A stretch of DNA of 64,000 nt from Crossaster papposus (taxonomy: Eukaryota > Echinodermata > Asteroidea > Velatida > Solasteridae), in the NCBI GenBank assembly GCA_037893245.1, contig JBAIAA010000667.1, positions 1-64,000 on the forward strand. Direction: 5' to 3'. Positions within the stretch are counted from its first letter, which is position 1. The number at the start of each line of letters is the position of its first letter. The position numbers were made by a program, and so were the translations under genes. Positions 37,408 through 49,868 of this stretch are shown here, piece after piece. Under the pieces are notes generated by a model, which was not told where the DNA came from, did no database searches, and saw only the letters and a program-made list of their open reading frames with translations.

Positions 37408-37480
37408 TGCGTTGGCCGGGAGTTGAACCCCGGGTCAATTGCTTGGAAGGCAACTATTCTAACCGCTATACCACCAACGC
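37408..37480 (-). tRNA. tRNA-Gly(UCC) variant, extra G before the T-loop (unit 105)
   Basis: One inserted C on the plus strand (run of four C at 37428-37431) makes the gene 73 nt, with four G on the 5' side of the T-loop. The B box is intact. The variable loop/T-stem register would shift by one. It could be a homopolymer sequencing error. Confidence 0.8.
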
Positions 37481-39193
37481 TTCGGGAGGGGATACGGAAT
37501 GCCTAGCACCATATCCAAGCCGGGTGGCAAAAACTGCTCACTCGACTCTACTAAAATGCACACTGCGACTTTATTCGACCCTATACTGACCCTTATGTCT
37601 CAACTCGACTCGAGTGATTTCCCTAAGACGGCTCGACTGCAGCCGAATCACTTAATACGGTAAGTCGTAATACTCTGGTTAATTATCACAGTTAATGCAC
37701 TGAGATACATAATACGCACGAGCACCATTTAAAGAAACCGAAATTAAATACAAAATTAAACAAAATGCGTTGGCCGGGAGTTGAACCCGGGTCAATTGCT
37801 TGGAAGGCAACTATTCTAACCGCTATACCACCAACGCTTCGGGAGGGGATACGGAATGCCTAGCACCATATCCAAGCCGGGTGGCAAAAACTGCTCACTC
37901 GACTCTACTAAAATGCACACTGCGACTTTATTCGACCCTATACTGACCCTTATGTCTCAACTCGACTCGAGTGATTTCCCTAAGACGGCTCGACTGCAGC
38001 CGAATCACTTAATACGGTAAGTCGTAATACTCTGGTTAATTATCACAGTTAATGCACTGAGATACATAATACGCACGAGCACCATTTAAAGAAACCGAAA
38101 TTAAATACAAAATTAAACAAAATGCGTTGGCCGGGAGTTGAACCCGGGTCAATTGCTTGGAAGGCAACTATTCTAACCGCTATACCACCAACGCTTCGGG
38201 AGGGGATACGGAATGCCTAGCACCATATCCAAGCCGGGTGGCAAAAACTGCTCACTCGACTCTACTAAAATGCACACTGCGACTTTATTCGACCCTATAC
38301 TGACCCTTATGTCTCAACTCGACTCGAGTGATTTCCCTAAGACGGCTCGACTGCAGCCGAATCACTTAATACGGTAAGTCGTAATACTCTGGTTAATTAT
38401 CACAGTTAATGCACTGAGATACATAATACGCACGAGCACCATTTAAAGAAACCGAAATTAAATACAAAATTAAACAAAATGCGTTGGCCGGGAGTTGAAC
38501 CCGGGTCAATTGCTTGGAAGGCAACTATTCTAACCGCTATACCACCAACGCTTCGGGAGGGGATACGGAATGCCTAGCACCATATCCAAGCCGGGTGGCA
38601 AAAACTGCTCACTCGACTCTACTAAAATGCACACTGCGACTTTATTCGACCCTATACTGACCCTTATGTCTCAACTCGACTCGAGTGATTTCCCTAAGAC
38701 GGCTCGACTGCAGCCGAATCACTTAATACGGTAAGTCGTAATACTCTGGTTAATTATCACAGTTAATGCACTGAGATACATAATACGCACGAGCACCATT
38801 TAAAGAAACCGAAATTAAATACAAAATTAAACAAAATGCGTTGGCCGGGAGTTGAACCCGGGTCAATTGCTTGGAAGGCAACTATTCTAACCGCTATACC
38901 ACCAACGCTTCGGGAGGGGATACGGAATGCCTAGCACCATATCCAAGCCGGGTGGCAAAAACTGCTCACTCGACTCTACTAAAATGCACACTGCGACTTT
39001 ATTCGACCCTATACTGACCCTTATGTCTCAACTCGACTCGAGTGATTTCCCTAAGACGGCTCGACTGCAGCCGAATCACTTAATACGGTAAGTCGTAATA
39101 CTCTGGTTAATTATCACAGTTAATGCACTGAGATACATAATACGCACGAGCACCATTTAAAGAAACCGAAATTAAATACAAAATTAAACAAAA

Positions 39194-39265
39194 TGCGTTG
39201 GCCGGGAGTTGAACCCGGGACAATTGCTTGGAAGGCAACTATTCTAACCGCTATACCACCAACGC
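39194..39265 (-). tRNA. tRNA-Gly(UCC) variant, A46 to T (unit 110)
   Basis: Paralogue of the copy at 16696, with T-to-A at 39220 in the variable loop. It is the first clear marker of the 63-unit-lag duplication. Confidence 0.87.
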
Positions 39266-39550
39266 TTCGGGAGGGGATACGGAATGCCTAGCACCATATC
39301 CAAGCCGGGTGGCAAAAACTGCTCACTCGACTCTACTAAAATGCACACTGCGACTTTATTCGACCCTATACTGACCCTTATGTCTCAACTCGACTCGAGT
39401 GATTTCCCTAAGACGGATCGACTGCAGCCGAATCACTTAATACGGTAAGTCGTAATACTCTGGTTAATTATCACAGTTAATGCACTGAGATACATAATAC
39501 GCACGAGCACCATTTAAAGAAACCGAAATTAAATACAAAATTAAACAAAA

Positions 39551-39622
39551 TGCGTTGGCCGGGAGTTGAACCCGGGTCAATTGCTTGGAAGGCAACTATT
39601 CTAACCGCTATACCACCAACTC
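39551..39622 (-). tRNA. tRNA-Gly(UCC) variant, C2 to A (unit 111)
   Basis: Paralogue of the copy at 17053; G-to-T at 39621 breaks acceptor pair 2-70, with the same GACGGATCG spacer marker. Confidence 0.86.
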
Positions 39623-40978
39623 TTCGGGAGGGGATACGGAATGCCTAGCACCATATCCAAGCCGGGTGGCAAAAACTGCTCACTCGACTCTACTAAAATG
39701 CACACTGCGACTTTATTCGACCCTATACTGACCCTTATGTCTCAACTCGACTCGAGTGATTTCCCTAAGACGGCTCGACTGCAGCCGAATCACTTAATAC
39801 GGTAAGTCGTAATACTCTGGTTAATTATCACAGTTAATGCACTGAGATACATAATACGCACGAGCACCATTTAAAGAAACCGAAATTAAATACAAAATTA
39901 AACAAAATGCGTTGGCCGGGAGTTGAACCCGGGTCAATTGCTTGGAAGGCAACTATTCTAACCGCTATACCACCAACGCTTCGGGAGGGGATACGGAATG
40001 CCTAGCACCATATCCAAGCCGGGTGGCAAAAACTGCTCACTCGACTCTACTAAAATGCACACTGCGACTTTATTCGACCCTATACTGACCCTTATGTCTC
40101 AACTCGACTCGAGTGATTTCCCTAAGACGGCTCGACTGCAGCCGAATCACTTAATACGGTAAGTCGTAATACTCTGGTTAATTATCACAGTTAATGCACT
40201 GAGATACATAATACGCACGAGCACCATTTAAAGAAACCGAAATTAAATACAAAATTAAACAAAATGCGTTGGCCGGGAGTTGAACCCGGGTCAATTGCTT
40301 GGAAGGCAACTATTCTAACCGCTATACCACCAACGCTTCGGGAGGGGATACGGAATGCCTAGCACCATATCCAAGCCGGGTGGCAAAAACTGCTCACTCG
40401 ACTCTACTAAAATGCACACTGCGACTTTATTCGACCCTATACTGACCCTTATGTCTCAACGCGACTCGAGTGATTTCCCTAAGACGGCTCGACTGCAGCC
40501 GAATCACTTAATACGGTAAGTCGTAATACTCTGGTTAATTATCACAGTTAATGCACTGAGATACATAATACGCACGAGCACCATTTAAAGAAACCGAAAT
40601 TAATTACAAAATTAAACAAAATGCGTTGGCCGGGAGTTGAACCCGGGTCAATTGCTTGGAAGGCAACTATTCTAACCGCTATACCACCAACGCTTCGGGA
40701 GGGGATACGGAATGCCTAGCACCATATCCAAGCCGGGTGGCAAAAACTGCTCACTCGACTCTACTAAAATGCACACTGCGACTTTATTCGACCCTATACT
40801 GACCCTTATGTCTCAACTCGACTCGAGTGATTTCCCTAAGACGGCTCGACTGCAGCCGAATCACTTAATACGGTAAGTCGTAATACTCTGGTTAATTATC
40901 ACAGTTAATGCACTGAGATACATAATACGCACGAGCACCATTTAAAGAAACCGAAATTAAATACAAAATTAAACAAAA

Positions 40979-41050
40979 TGCGTTGGCAGGGAGTTGAACC
41001 CGGGTCAATTGCTTGGAAGGCAACTATTCTAACCGCTATACCACCAACGC
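40979..41050 (-). tRNA. tRNA-Gly(UCC) variant, G63 to T (unit 115)
   Basis: T-stem mismatch 49-63 (40988); paralogue of the copy at 18481. Confidence 0.87.
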
Positions 41051-41335
41051 TTCGGGAGGGGATACGGAATGCCTAGCACCATATCCAAGCCGGGTGGCAA
41101 AAACTGCTCACTCGACTCTACTAAAATGCACACTGCGACTTTATTCGACCCTATACTGACCCTTATGTCTCAACTCGACTCGAGTGATTTCCCTAAGACG
41201 GCTCGACTGCAGCCGAATCACTTAATACGGTAAGTCGTAATACTCTGGTTAATTATCACAGTTAATGCACTGAGATACATAATACGCACGAGCACCATTT
41301 AAAGAAACCGAAATTAAATACAAAATTAAACAAAA

Positions 41336-41407
41336 TGCGTTGGGCGGGAGTTGAACCCGGGTCAATTGCTTGGAAGGCAACTATTCTAACCGCTATACCA
41401 CCAACGC
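41336..41407 (-). tRNA. tRNA-Gly(UCC) variant, G64 to C (unit 116)
   Basis: T-stem outer pair lost (41344); paralogue of the copy at 18838. Confidence 0.87.
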
Positions 41408-41692
41408 TTCGGGAGGGGATACGGAATGCCTAGCACCATATCCAAGCCGGGTGGCAAAAACTGCTCACTCGACTCTACTAAAATGCACACTGCGACTTTA
41501 TTCGACCCTATACTGACCCTTATGTCTCAACTCGACTCGAGTGATTTCCCTAAGACGGCTCGACTGCAGCCGAATCACTTAATACGGTAAGTCGTAATAC
41601 TCTGGTTAATTATCACAGTTAATGCACTGAGATACATAATACGCACGAGCACCATTTCAAGAAACCGAAATTAAATACAAAATTAAACAAAA

Positions 41693-41764
41693 TGCGTTGG
41701 CCGGGAGTTGAACCCGGGTCAATTGCTTGGAAGGCAACTATTCTAACCGCTATACCACAAACGC
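41693..41764 (-). tRNA. tRNA-Gly(UCC) variant, G6 to T (unit 117)
   Basis: Acceptor mismatch U6-C66 (41759) with the TTTCAAG spacer marker; paralogue of the copy at 19195. It is the tRNA immediately on the low-coordinate side of the transposon insertion. Confidence 0.87.
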
Positions 41765-41972
41765 TTCGGGAGGGGATACGGAATGCCTAGCACCATATCC
41801 AAGCCGGGTGGCAAAAACTGCTCACTCGACTCTACTAAAATGCACACTGCGACTTTATTCGACCCTATACTGACCCTTATGTCTCAACTCGACTCGAGTG
41901 ATTTCCCTAAGACGGCTCGACTGCAGCCGAATCACTTAATACGGTAAGTCGTAATACTCTGGTTAATTATCA

Positions 41973-41980
41973 CAGTTAAT
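41973..41980. repeat. Target-site duplication, left copy (CAGTTAAT)
   Basis: These 8 bp sit directly before the transposon and are repeated exactly at 42295-42302. Uninterrupted units have CAGTTAAT once at this point (offsets 194-201), so the duplication was made by the insertion. Confidence 0.93.
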
Positions 41981-42294
41981 CACTGACCTCTACACCTGGA
42001 CGGACCATTGTCCATATTCTGCTGTGCTAACACTTGAAGTCAGCGCGAACTGGAAGTGCAACATGGCGGACCCGAGACGTCACTGCTGTGAGCCAATGAA
42101 ATGTCCAGGTGTGGAGGTCAGCGGATTTATTCTGTACATTTTGTATTTATAAACATTACGTAATACGTATCGTACCAACACCTGGACATTTCATTGGCTC
42201 ACAGAGTCACGTCGTGGGTCCGCCATGTTGCACTTCTCCGCATGCCGACTTCAAAATGAAACAATGATGATCTGTCCATGTATAGAGGTCAGTG
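41981..42294. mobile_element. 314-bp non-autonomous palindromic DNA transposon (MITE / foldback type)
   Basis: Inserted in the spacer of unit 118 and flanked by a perfect 8-bp target duplication. The ends are inverted: CACTGACCTCTA at the left and its complement TAGAGGTCAGTG at the right. The element is largely one long inverted repeat. Arm 42053-42112 pairs with 42178-42236, with shared blocks such as TGCAACATGGCGGACCC and GAGCCAATGAAATGTCCAGG. The loop is about 65 bp and AT-rich, with palindromes ATTACGTAAT and ATACGTAT. A further inverted copy of the left end lies inside at 42103-42123, so the left half alone looks like a complete short element. It encodes no protein. An 8-bp duplication fits hAT, P or Zisupton/KDZ-type transposases; the CACTG end is not the usual hAT CAGNG, so the superfamily is left open. 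Confidence 0.88.
42053..42236. repeat. Internal inverted-repeat arms of the transposon
   Basis: The arm at 42053-42112 is the near-perfect reverse complement of 42178-42236 (a few substitutions and small gaps around the GACGTCAC segment). Single-stranded, this would form a hairpin of about 60 bp. The stem includes a CCAAT-containing segment and a CATGGCGG segment; neither is in an open frame of useful length. Confidence 0.85.
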
Positions 42295-42302
42295 CAGTTA
42301 AT
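42295..42302. repeat. Target-site duplication, right copy (CAGTTAAT)
   Basis: Exact match to 41973-41980. The interrupted unit resumes with GCACTGAGATAC, with no loss of unit sequence. Confidence 0.93.
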
Positions 42303-42371
42303 GCACTGAGATACATAATACGCACGAGCACCATTTAAAGAAACCGAAATTAAATACAAAATTAAACAAAA

Positions 42372-42443
42372 TGCGTTGGCCGGGAGTTGAACCCGGGTCA
42401 ATTGCTTGGAAGGCAACTATTCTAACCGCTATACCACCAACGC
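42372..42443 (-). tRNA. tRNA-Gly(UCC), canonical copy in the transposon-bearing unit 118
   Basis: Sequence is canonical. The transposon begins 78 bp downstream of the tRNA 3' end on the minus strand, beyond both T4 runs, so transcription of this gene is unlikely to be affected. The gene start is 42372 = 41780 + 270 + 322, confirming a clean 322-bp gain. Confidence 0.95.
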
Positions 42444-43085
42444 TTCGGGAGGGGATACGGAATGCCTAGCACCATATCCAAGCCGGGTGGCAAAAACTGC
42501 TCACTCGACTCTACTGAAATGCACACTGCGACTTTATTCGACCCTATACTGACCCTTATGTCTCAACTCGACTCGAGTGATTTCCCTAAGACGGCTCGAC
42601 TGCAGCCGAATCACTTAATACGGTAAGTCGTAATACTCTGGTTAATTATCACAGTTAATGCACTGAGATACATAATACGCACGAGCACCATTTAAAGAAA
42701 CCGAAATTAAATACAAAATTAAACAAAATGCGTTGGCCGGGAGTTGAACCCGGGTCAATTGCTTGGAAGGCAACTATTCTAACCGCTATACCACCAACGC
42801 TTCGGGAGGGGATACGGAATGCCTAGCACCATATCCAAGCCGGGTGGCAAAAACTGCTCACTCGACTCTACTAAAATGCACACTGCGACTTTATTCGACC
42901 CTATACTGACCCTTATGTCTCAACTCGACTCGAGTGATTTCCCTAAGACGGCTCGACTGCAGCCGAATCACTTAATACGGTAAGTCGTAATACTCTGGTT
43001 AATTATCACAGTTAATGCACTGAGATACATAATACGCACGAGCACCATTTAAAGAAACCGAAATTAAATACAAAATTAAACAAAA

Positions 43086-43157
43086 TGCGTTGGCCGGGAG
43101 TTGAACCCGGATCAATTGCTTGGAAGGCAACTATTCTAACCGCTATACCACCAACGC
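43086..43157 (-). tRNA. tRNA-Gly(UCC) variant, C47 to T (unit 120)
   Basis: Variable-loop change at 43111 with flank marker GGAAGGGG; paralogue of the copy at 20266. Confidence 0.87.
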
Positions 43158-44156
43158 TTCGGAAGGGGATACGGAATGCCTAGCACCATATCCAAGCCGG
43201 GTGGCAAAAACTGCTCACTCGACTCTACTAAAATGCACACTGCGACTTTATTCGACCCTATACTGACCCTTATGTCTCAACTCGACTCGAGTGATTTCCC
43301 TAAGACGGCTCGACTGCAGCCGAATCACTTAATACGGTAAGTCGTAATACTCTGGTTAATTATCACAGTTAATGCACTGAGATACATAATACGCACGAGC
43401 ACCATTTAAAGAAACCGAAATTAAATACAAAATTAAACAAAATGCGTTGGCCGGGAGTTGAACCCGGGTCAATTGCTTGGAAGGCAACTATTCTAACCGC
43501 TATACCACCAACGCTTCGGGAGGGGATACGGAATGCCTAGCACCATATCCAAGCCGGGTGGCAAAAACTGCTCACTCGACTCTACTAAAATGCACACTGC
43601 GACTTTATTCGACCCTATACTGACCCTTATGTCTCAACTCGACTCGAGTGATTTCCCTAAGACGGCTCGACTGCATCCGAATCACTTAATACGGTAAGTC
43701 GTAATACTCTGGTTAATTATCACAGTTAATGCACTGAGATACATAATACGCACGAGCACCATTTAAAGAAACCGAAATTAAATACAAAATTAAACAAAAT
43801 GCGTTGGCCGGGAGTTGAACCCGGGTCAATTGCTTGGAAGGCAACTATTCTAACCGCTATACCACCAACGCTTTGGGAGGGGATACGGAATGCCTAGCAC
43901 CATATCCAAGCCGGGTGGCAAAAACTGCTCACTCGACTCTACTAAAATGCACACTGCGACTTTATTCGACCCTATACTGACCCTTATGTCTCAACTCGAC
44001 TCGAGTGATTTCCCTAAGACGGCTCGACTGCAGCCGAATCACTTAATACGGTAAGTCGTAATACTCTTGTTAATTATTACAGTTAATGCACTGAGATACA
44101 TAATACGCACGAGCACCATTTAAAGAAACCGAAATTAAATACAAAATTAAACAAAA

Positions 44157-44228
44157 TGCGTTGGCCGGGAGTTGAACCCGGGTCAATTGCTTGGAAGGCA
44201 ACTATTCTAACCGCTATACCACCAACGT
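44157..44228 (-). tRNA. tRNA-Gly(UCC) variant, G1 to A (unit 123)
   Basis: A1-C71 mismatch (44228) with the spacer markers CTCTTGTT and TTATTACAG; paralogue of the copy at 21337. Confidence 0.86.
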
Positions 44229-44870
44229 TTCGGGAGGGGATACGGAATGCCTAGCACCATATCCAAGCCGGGTGGCAAAAACTGCTCACTCGACTCTACT
44301 AAAATGCACACTGCGACTTTATTCGACCCTATACTGACCCTTATGTCTCAACGCGACTCGAGTGATTTCCCTAAGACGGCTCGACTGCAGCCGAATCACT
44401 TAATACGGTAAGTCGTAATACTCTGGTTAATTATCACAGTTAATGCACTGAGATACATAATACGCACGAGCACCATTTAAAGAAACCGAAATTAATTACA
44501 AAATTAAACAAAATGCGTTGGCCGGGAGTTGAACCCGGGTCAATTGCTTGGAAGGCAACTATTCTAACCGCTATACCACCAACGCTTCGGGAGGGGATAC
44601 GGAATGCCTAGCACCATATCCAAGCCGGGTGGCAAAAACTGCTCACTCGACTCTACTAAAATGCACACTGCGACTTTATTCGACCCTATACTGACCCTTA
44701 TGTCTCAACTCGACTCGAGTGATTTCCCTAAGACGGCTCGACTGCAGCCGAATCACTTAATACGGTAAGTCGTAATACTCTGGTTAATTATCACAGTTAA
44801 TGCACTGAGATACATAATACGCACGAGCACCATTTAAAGAAACCGAAATTAAATACAAAATTAAACAAAA

Positions 44871-44942
44871 TGCGTTGGCAGGGAGTTGAACCCGGGTCAA
44901 TTGCTTGGAAGGCAACTATTCTAACCGCTATACCACCAACGC
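44871..44942 (-). tRNA. tRNA-Gly(UCC) variant, G63 to T (unit 125)
   Basis: T-stem mismatch (44880); paralogue of the copy at 22051. Confidence 0.87.
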
Positions 44943-45227
44943 TTCGGGAGGGGATACGGAATGCCTAGCACCATATCCAAGCCGGGTGGCAAAAACTGCT
45001 CACTCGACTCTACTAAAATGCACACTGCGACTTTATTCGACCCTATACTGACCCTTATGTCTCAACTCGACTCGAGTGATTTCCCTAAGACGGCTCGACT
45101 GCAGCCGAATCACTTAATACGGTAAGTCGTAATACTCTGGTTAATTATCACAGTTAATGCACTGAGATACATAATACGCACGAGCACCATTTAAAGAAAC
45201 CGAAATTAAATACAAAATTAAACAAAA

Positions 45228-45299
45228 TGCGTTGGGCGGGAGTTGAACCCGGGTCAATTGCTTGGAAGGCAACTATTCTAACCGCTATACCACCAACGC
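45228..45299 (-). tRNA. tRNA-Gly(UCC) variant, G64 to C (unit 126)
   Basis: T-stem outer pair lost (45236); paralogue of the copy at 22408. Confidence 0.87.
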
Positions 45300-45584
45300 T
45301 TCGGGAGGGGATACGGAATGCCTAGCACCATATCCAAGCCGGGTGGCAAAAACTGCTCACTCGACTCTACTAAAATGCACACTGCGACTTTATTCGACCC
45401 TATACTGACCCTTATGTCTCAACTCGACTCGAGTGATTTCCCTAAGACGGCTCGACTGCAGCCGAATCACTTAATACGGTAAGTCGTAATACTCTGGTTA
45501 ATTATCACAGTTAATGCACTGAGATACATAATACGCACGAGCACCATTTCAAGAAACCGAAATTAAATACAAAATTAAACAAAA

Positions 45585-45656
45585 TGCGTTGGCCGGGAGT
45601 TGAACCCGGGTCAATTGCTTGGAAGGCAACTATTCTAACCGCTATACCACAAACGC
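45585..45656 (-). tRNA. tRNA-Gly(UCC) variant, G6 to T (unit 127)
   Basis: Acceptor mismatch (45651) with the TTTCAAG marker; paralogue of the copy at 22765. Confidence 0.87.
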
Positions 45657-47726
45657 TTCGGGAGGGGATACGGAATGCCTAGCACCATATCCAAGCCGGG
45701 TGGCAAAAACTGCTCACTCGACTCTACTAAAATGCACACTGCGACTTTATTCGACCCTATACTGACCCTTATGTCTCAACTCGACTGGAGTGATTTCCCT
45801 AAGACGGCTCGACTGCAGCCGAATCACTTAATACGGTAAGTCGTAATACTCTGGTTAATTATCACAGTTAATGCACTGAGATACATAATACGCACGAGCA
45901 CCATTTAAAGAAACCGAAATTAAATACAAAATTAAACAAAATGCGTTGGCCGGGAGTTGAACCCGGGTCAATTGCTTGGAAGGCAACTATTCTAACCGCT
46001 ATACCACCAACGCTTCGGGAGGGGATACGGAATGCCTAGCACCATATCCAAGCCGGGTGGCAAAAACTGCTCACTCGACTCTACTGAAATGCACACTGCG
46101 ACTTTATTCGACCCTATACTGACCCTTATGTCTCAACTCGACTCGAGTGATTTCCCTAAGACGGCTCGACTGCAGCCGAATCACTTAATACGGTAAGTCG
46201 TAATACTCTGGTTAATTATCACAGTTAATGCACTGAGATACATAATACGCACGAGCACCATTTAAAGAAACCGAAATTAAATACAAAATTAAACAAAATG
46301 CGTTGGCCGGGAGTTGAACCCGGGTCAATTGCTTGGAAGGCAACTATTCTAACCGCTATACCACCAACGCTTCGGGAGGGGATACGGAATGCCTAGCACC
46401 ATATCCAAGCCGGGTGGCAAAAACTGCTCACTCGACTCTACTAAAATGCACACTGCGACTTTATTCGACCCTATACTGACCCTTATGTCTCAACTCGACT
46501 CGCGTGATTTCCCTAAGACGGCTCGACTGCAGCCGAATCACTTAATACGGTAAGTCGTAATACTCTGGTTAATTATCACAGTTAATGCACTGAGATACAT
46601 AATACGCACGAGCACCATTTAAAGAAACCGAAATTAAATACAAAATTAAACAAAATGCGTTGGCCGGGAGTTGAACCCGGGTCAATTGCTTGGAAGGCAA
46701 CTATTCTAACCGCTATACCACCAACGCTTTGGGAGGGGATACGGAATGCCTAGCACCATATCCAAGCCGGGTGGCAAAAACTGCTCACTCGACTCTACTA
46801 AAATGAACACTGCGACTTTATTCGACCCTATACTGACCCTTATGTCTCAACTCGACTCGAGTGATTTCCCTAAGACGGCTCGACTGCAGCCGAATCACTT
46901 AATACGGTAAGTCGTAATACTCTGGTTAATTATCACAGTTAATGCACTGAAATACATAATACGCACGAGCACCATTTAAAGAAACCGAAATTAATTACAA
47001 AATTAAACAAAATGCGTTGGCCGGGAGTTGAACCCGGGTCAATTGCTTGGAAGGCAACTATTCTAACCGCTATACCACCAACGCTTCGGGAGGGGATACG
47101 GAATGCCTAGCACCATATCCAAGCCGGGTGGCAAAAACTGCTCACTCGACTCTACTAAAATGCACACTGCGACTTTATTCGACCCTATACTGACCCTTAT
47201 GTCTCAACTCGACTCGAGTGATTTCCCTAAGACGGCTCGACTGCAGCCGAATCACTTAATACGGTAAGTCGTAATACTCTGGTTAATTATCACAGTTAAT
47301 GCACTGAGATACATAATACGCACGAGCACCATTTAAAGAAACCGAAATTAAATACAAAATTAAACAAAATGCGTTGGCCGGGAGTTGAACCCGGGTCAAT
47401 TGCTTGGAAGGCAACTATTCTAACCGCTATACCACCAACGCTTTGGGAGGGGATACGGAATGCCTAGCACCATATCCAAGCCGGGTGGCAAAAACTGCTC
47501 ACTCGACTCTACTAAAATGAACACTGCGACTTTATTCGACCCTATACTGACCCTTATGTCTCAACTCGACTCGAGTGATTTCCCTAAGACGGCTCGACTG
47601 CAGCCGAATCACTTAATACGGTAAGTCGTAATACTCTGGTTAATTATCACAGTTAATGCACTGAAATACATAATACGCACGAGCACCATTTAAAGAAACC
47701 GAAATTAATTACAAAATTAAACAAAA

Positions 47727-47798
47727 TGCGTTGGCCGGGAGTTGAACCCGGGTCAATTGCTTGGAAGGCAACTATTCTAATCGCTATACCACCAACGC
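47727..47798 (-). tRNA. tRNA-Gly(UCC) variant, D-loop G18 to A (unit 133)
   Basis: Loss of the conventional G19 (C-to-T at 47781); paralogue of the copy at 24907, with the same GGAGGTGAT flank. Confidence 0.87.
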
Positions 47799-48083
47799 TT
47801 CGGGAGGTGATACGGAATGCCTAGCACCATATCCAAGCCGGGTGGCAAAAACTGCTCACTCGACTCTACTAAAATGCACACTGCGACTTTATTCGACCCT
47901 ATACTGACCCTTATGTCTCAACTCGACTCGAGTGATTTCCCTAAGACGGCTCGACTGCAGCCGAATCACTTAATACGGTAAGTCGTAATACTCTGGTTAA
48001 TTATCACAGTTAATGCACTGAGATACATAATACGCACGAGCACCATTTAAAGAAACCGAAATTAAATACAAAATTAAACAAAA

Positions 48084-48155
48084 TGCGTTGGCCGGGAGTT
48101 GAACCCGGGCCAATTGCTTGGAAGGCAACTATTCTAACCGCTATACCACAAACGC
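48084..48155 (-). tRNA. tRNA-Gly(UCC) variant, A46 to G and G6 to T (unit 134)
   Basis: Same double variant as the copy at 25264 (changes at 48110 and 48150). Confidence 0.87.
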
Positions 48156-49868
48156 TTCGGGAGGGGATACGGAATGCCTAGCACCATATCCAAGCCGGGT
48201 GGCAAAAACTGCTCACTCGACTCTACTAAAATGCACACTGCGACTTTATTCGACCCTATACTGACCCTTATGTCTCAACTCGACTCGAGTGATTTCCCTA
48301 AGACGGCTCGACTGCAGCCGAATCACTTAATACGGTAAGTCGTAATACTCTGGTTAATTATGACAGATAATGCACTGAGATACATAATACGCACGAGCAC
48401 CATTTAAAGAAACCGAAATTAAATACAAAATTAAACAAAATGCGTTGGCCGGGAGTTGAACCCGGGTCAATTGCTTGGAAGGCAACTATTCTAACCGCTA
48501 TACCACCAACGCTTCGGGAGGGGATACGGAATGCCTAGCACCATATCCAAGCCGGGTGGCAAAAACTGCTCACTCGACTCTACTAAAATGCACACTGCGA
48601 CTTTATTCGAACCTATACTGACCCTTATGTCTCAACTCGACTCGAGTGATTTCCCTAAGACGGCTCGACTGCAGCCGAATCACTTAATACGGTAAGTCGT
48701 AATACTCTGGTTAATTATCACAGTTAATGCACTGAGATACATAATACGCACGAGCACCATTTAAAGAAACCGAAATTAAATACAAAATTAAACAAAATGC
48801 GTTGGCCGGGAGTTGAACCCGGGTCAATTGCTTGGAAGGCAACTATTCTAACCGCTATACCACCAACGCTTCGGGAGGGGATACGGAATGCCTAGCACCA
48901 TATCCAAGCCGGGTGGCAAAAACTGCTCACTCGACTCTACTAAAATGCACATTGCGACTTTATTCGACCCTATACTGACCCTTATGTCTCAACTCGACTC
49001 GAGTGATTTCCCTTAGACGGCTCGACTGCAGCCGAATCACTTAATACGGTAAGTCGTAATACTCTGGTTAATTATCACAGTTAATGCACTGAGATACATA
49101 ATACGCACGAGCACCATTTAAAGAAACCGAAATTAAATACAAAATTAAACAAAATGCGTTGGCCGGGAGTTGAACCCGGGTCAATTGCTTGGAAGGCAAC
49201 TATTCTAACCGCTATACCACCAACGCTTCGGGAGGGGATACGGAATGCCTAGCACCATATCCAAGCCGGGTGGCAAAAACTGCTCACTCGACTCTACTAA
49301 AATGCACACTGCGACTTTATTCGACCCTATACTGACCCTTATGTCTCAACTCGACTCGAGTGATTTCCCTAAGACGGCTCGACTGCAGCCGAATCACTTA
49401 ATACGGTAAGTCGTAATACTCTGGTTAATTATCACAGTTAATGCACTGAGATACATAATACGCACGAGCACCATTTAAGGAAACCGAAATTAAATACAAA
49501 ATTAAACAAAATGCGTTGGCCGGGAGTTGAACCCGGGTCAATTGCTTGGAAGGCAACTATTCTAACCGCTATACCACCAACGCTTCGGGAGGGGATACGG
49601 AATGCCTAGCACCATATCCAAGCCGGGTGGCAAAAACTGCTCACTCGACTCTACTTAAATGCACACTGCGACTTTATTCGACCCTATACTGACCCTTATG
49701 TCTCAACTCGACTCGAGTGATTTCCCTAAGACGGCTCGACTGCAGCCGAATCACTTAATACGGTAAGTCGTAATACTCTGGTTAATTATCACAGTTAATG
49801 CACTGAGATACATAATACGCACGAGCACCATTTAAAGAAACCGAAATTAAATACACAATTAAACAAAA

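Larger units (their letters stand above)
30349..38923 (-). repeat. Array block 6: units 86-109, includes a jump back to early-array type
   Basis: tRNA starts: 30619, 30976, 31333v, 31690, 32047, 32404, 32761, 33118v, 33475v, 33832, 34189, 34546, 34903, 35266v, 35623, 35980v, 36337, 36694, 37051, 37408v, 37766, 38123, 38480 and 38837. Units 88-93 match units 71-76 at a 17-unit lag (CCACAAACG, CAGATAATG, TTAAGGAAA, CTACTTAAA). From unit 94 the markers become those of units 22-23 (GCGTGGG, then GTCTAAAC), so a junction lies near 33200-33480. Units 96-109 are then mostly uniform. Confidence 0.92.

Noticed and set aside
42155-42170. Replication origin or regulatory palindrome in the transposon loop (ATTACGTAAT, ATACGTAT)
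   Set aside because: Short AT-rich palindromes in the loop of a MITE are expected; nothing else supports a role.
42207-42416. 69-codon minus-strand open frame crossing the transposon end and the tRNA of unit 118
   Set aside because: It joins transposon, spacer and tRNA sequence by chance; no transposase motif is present.
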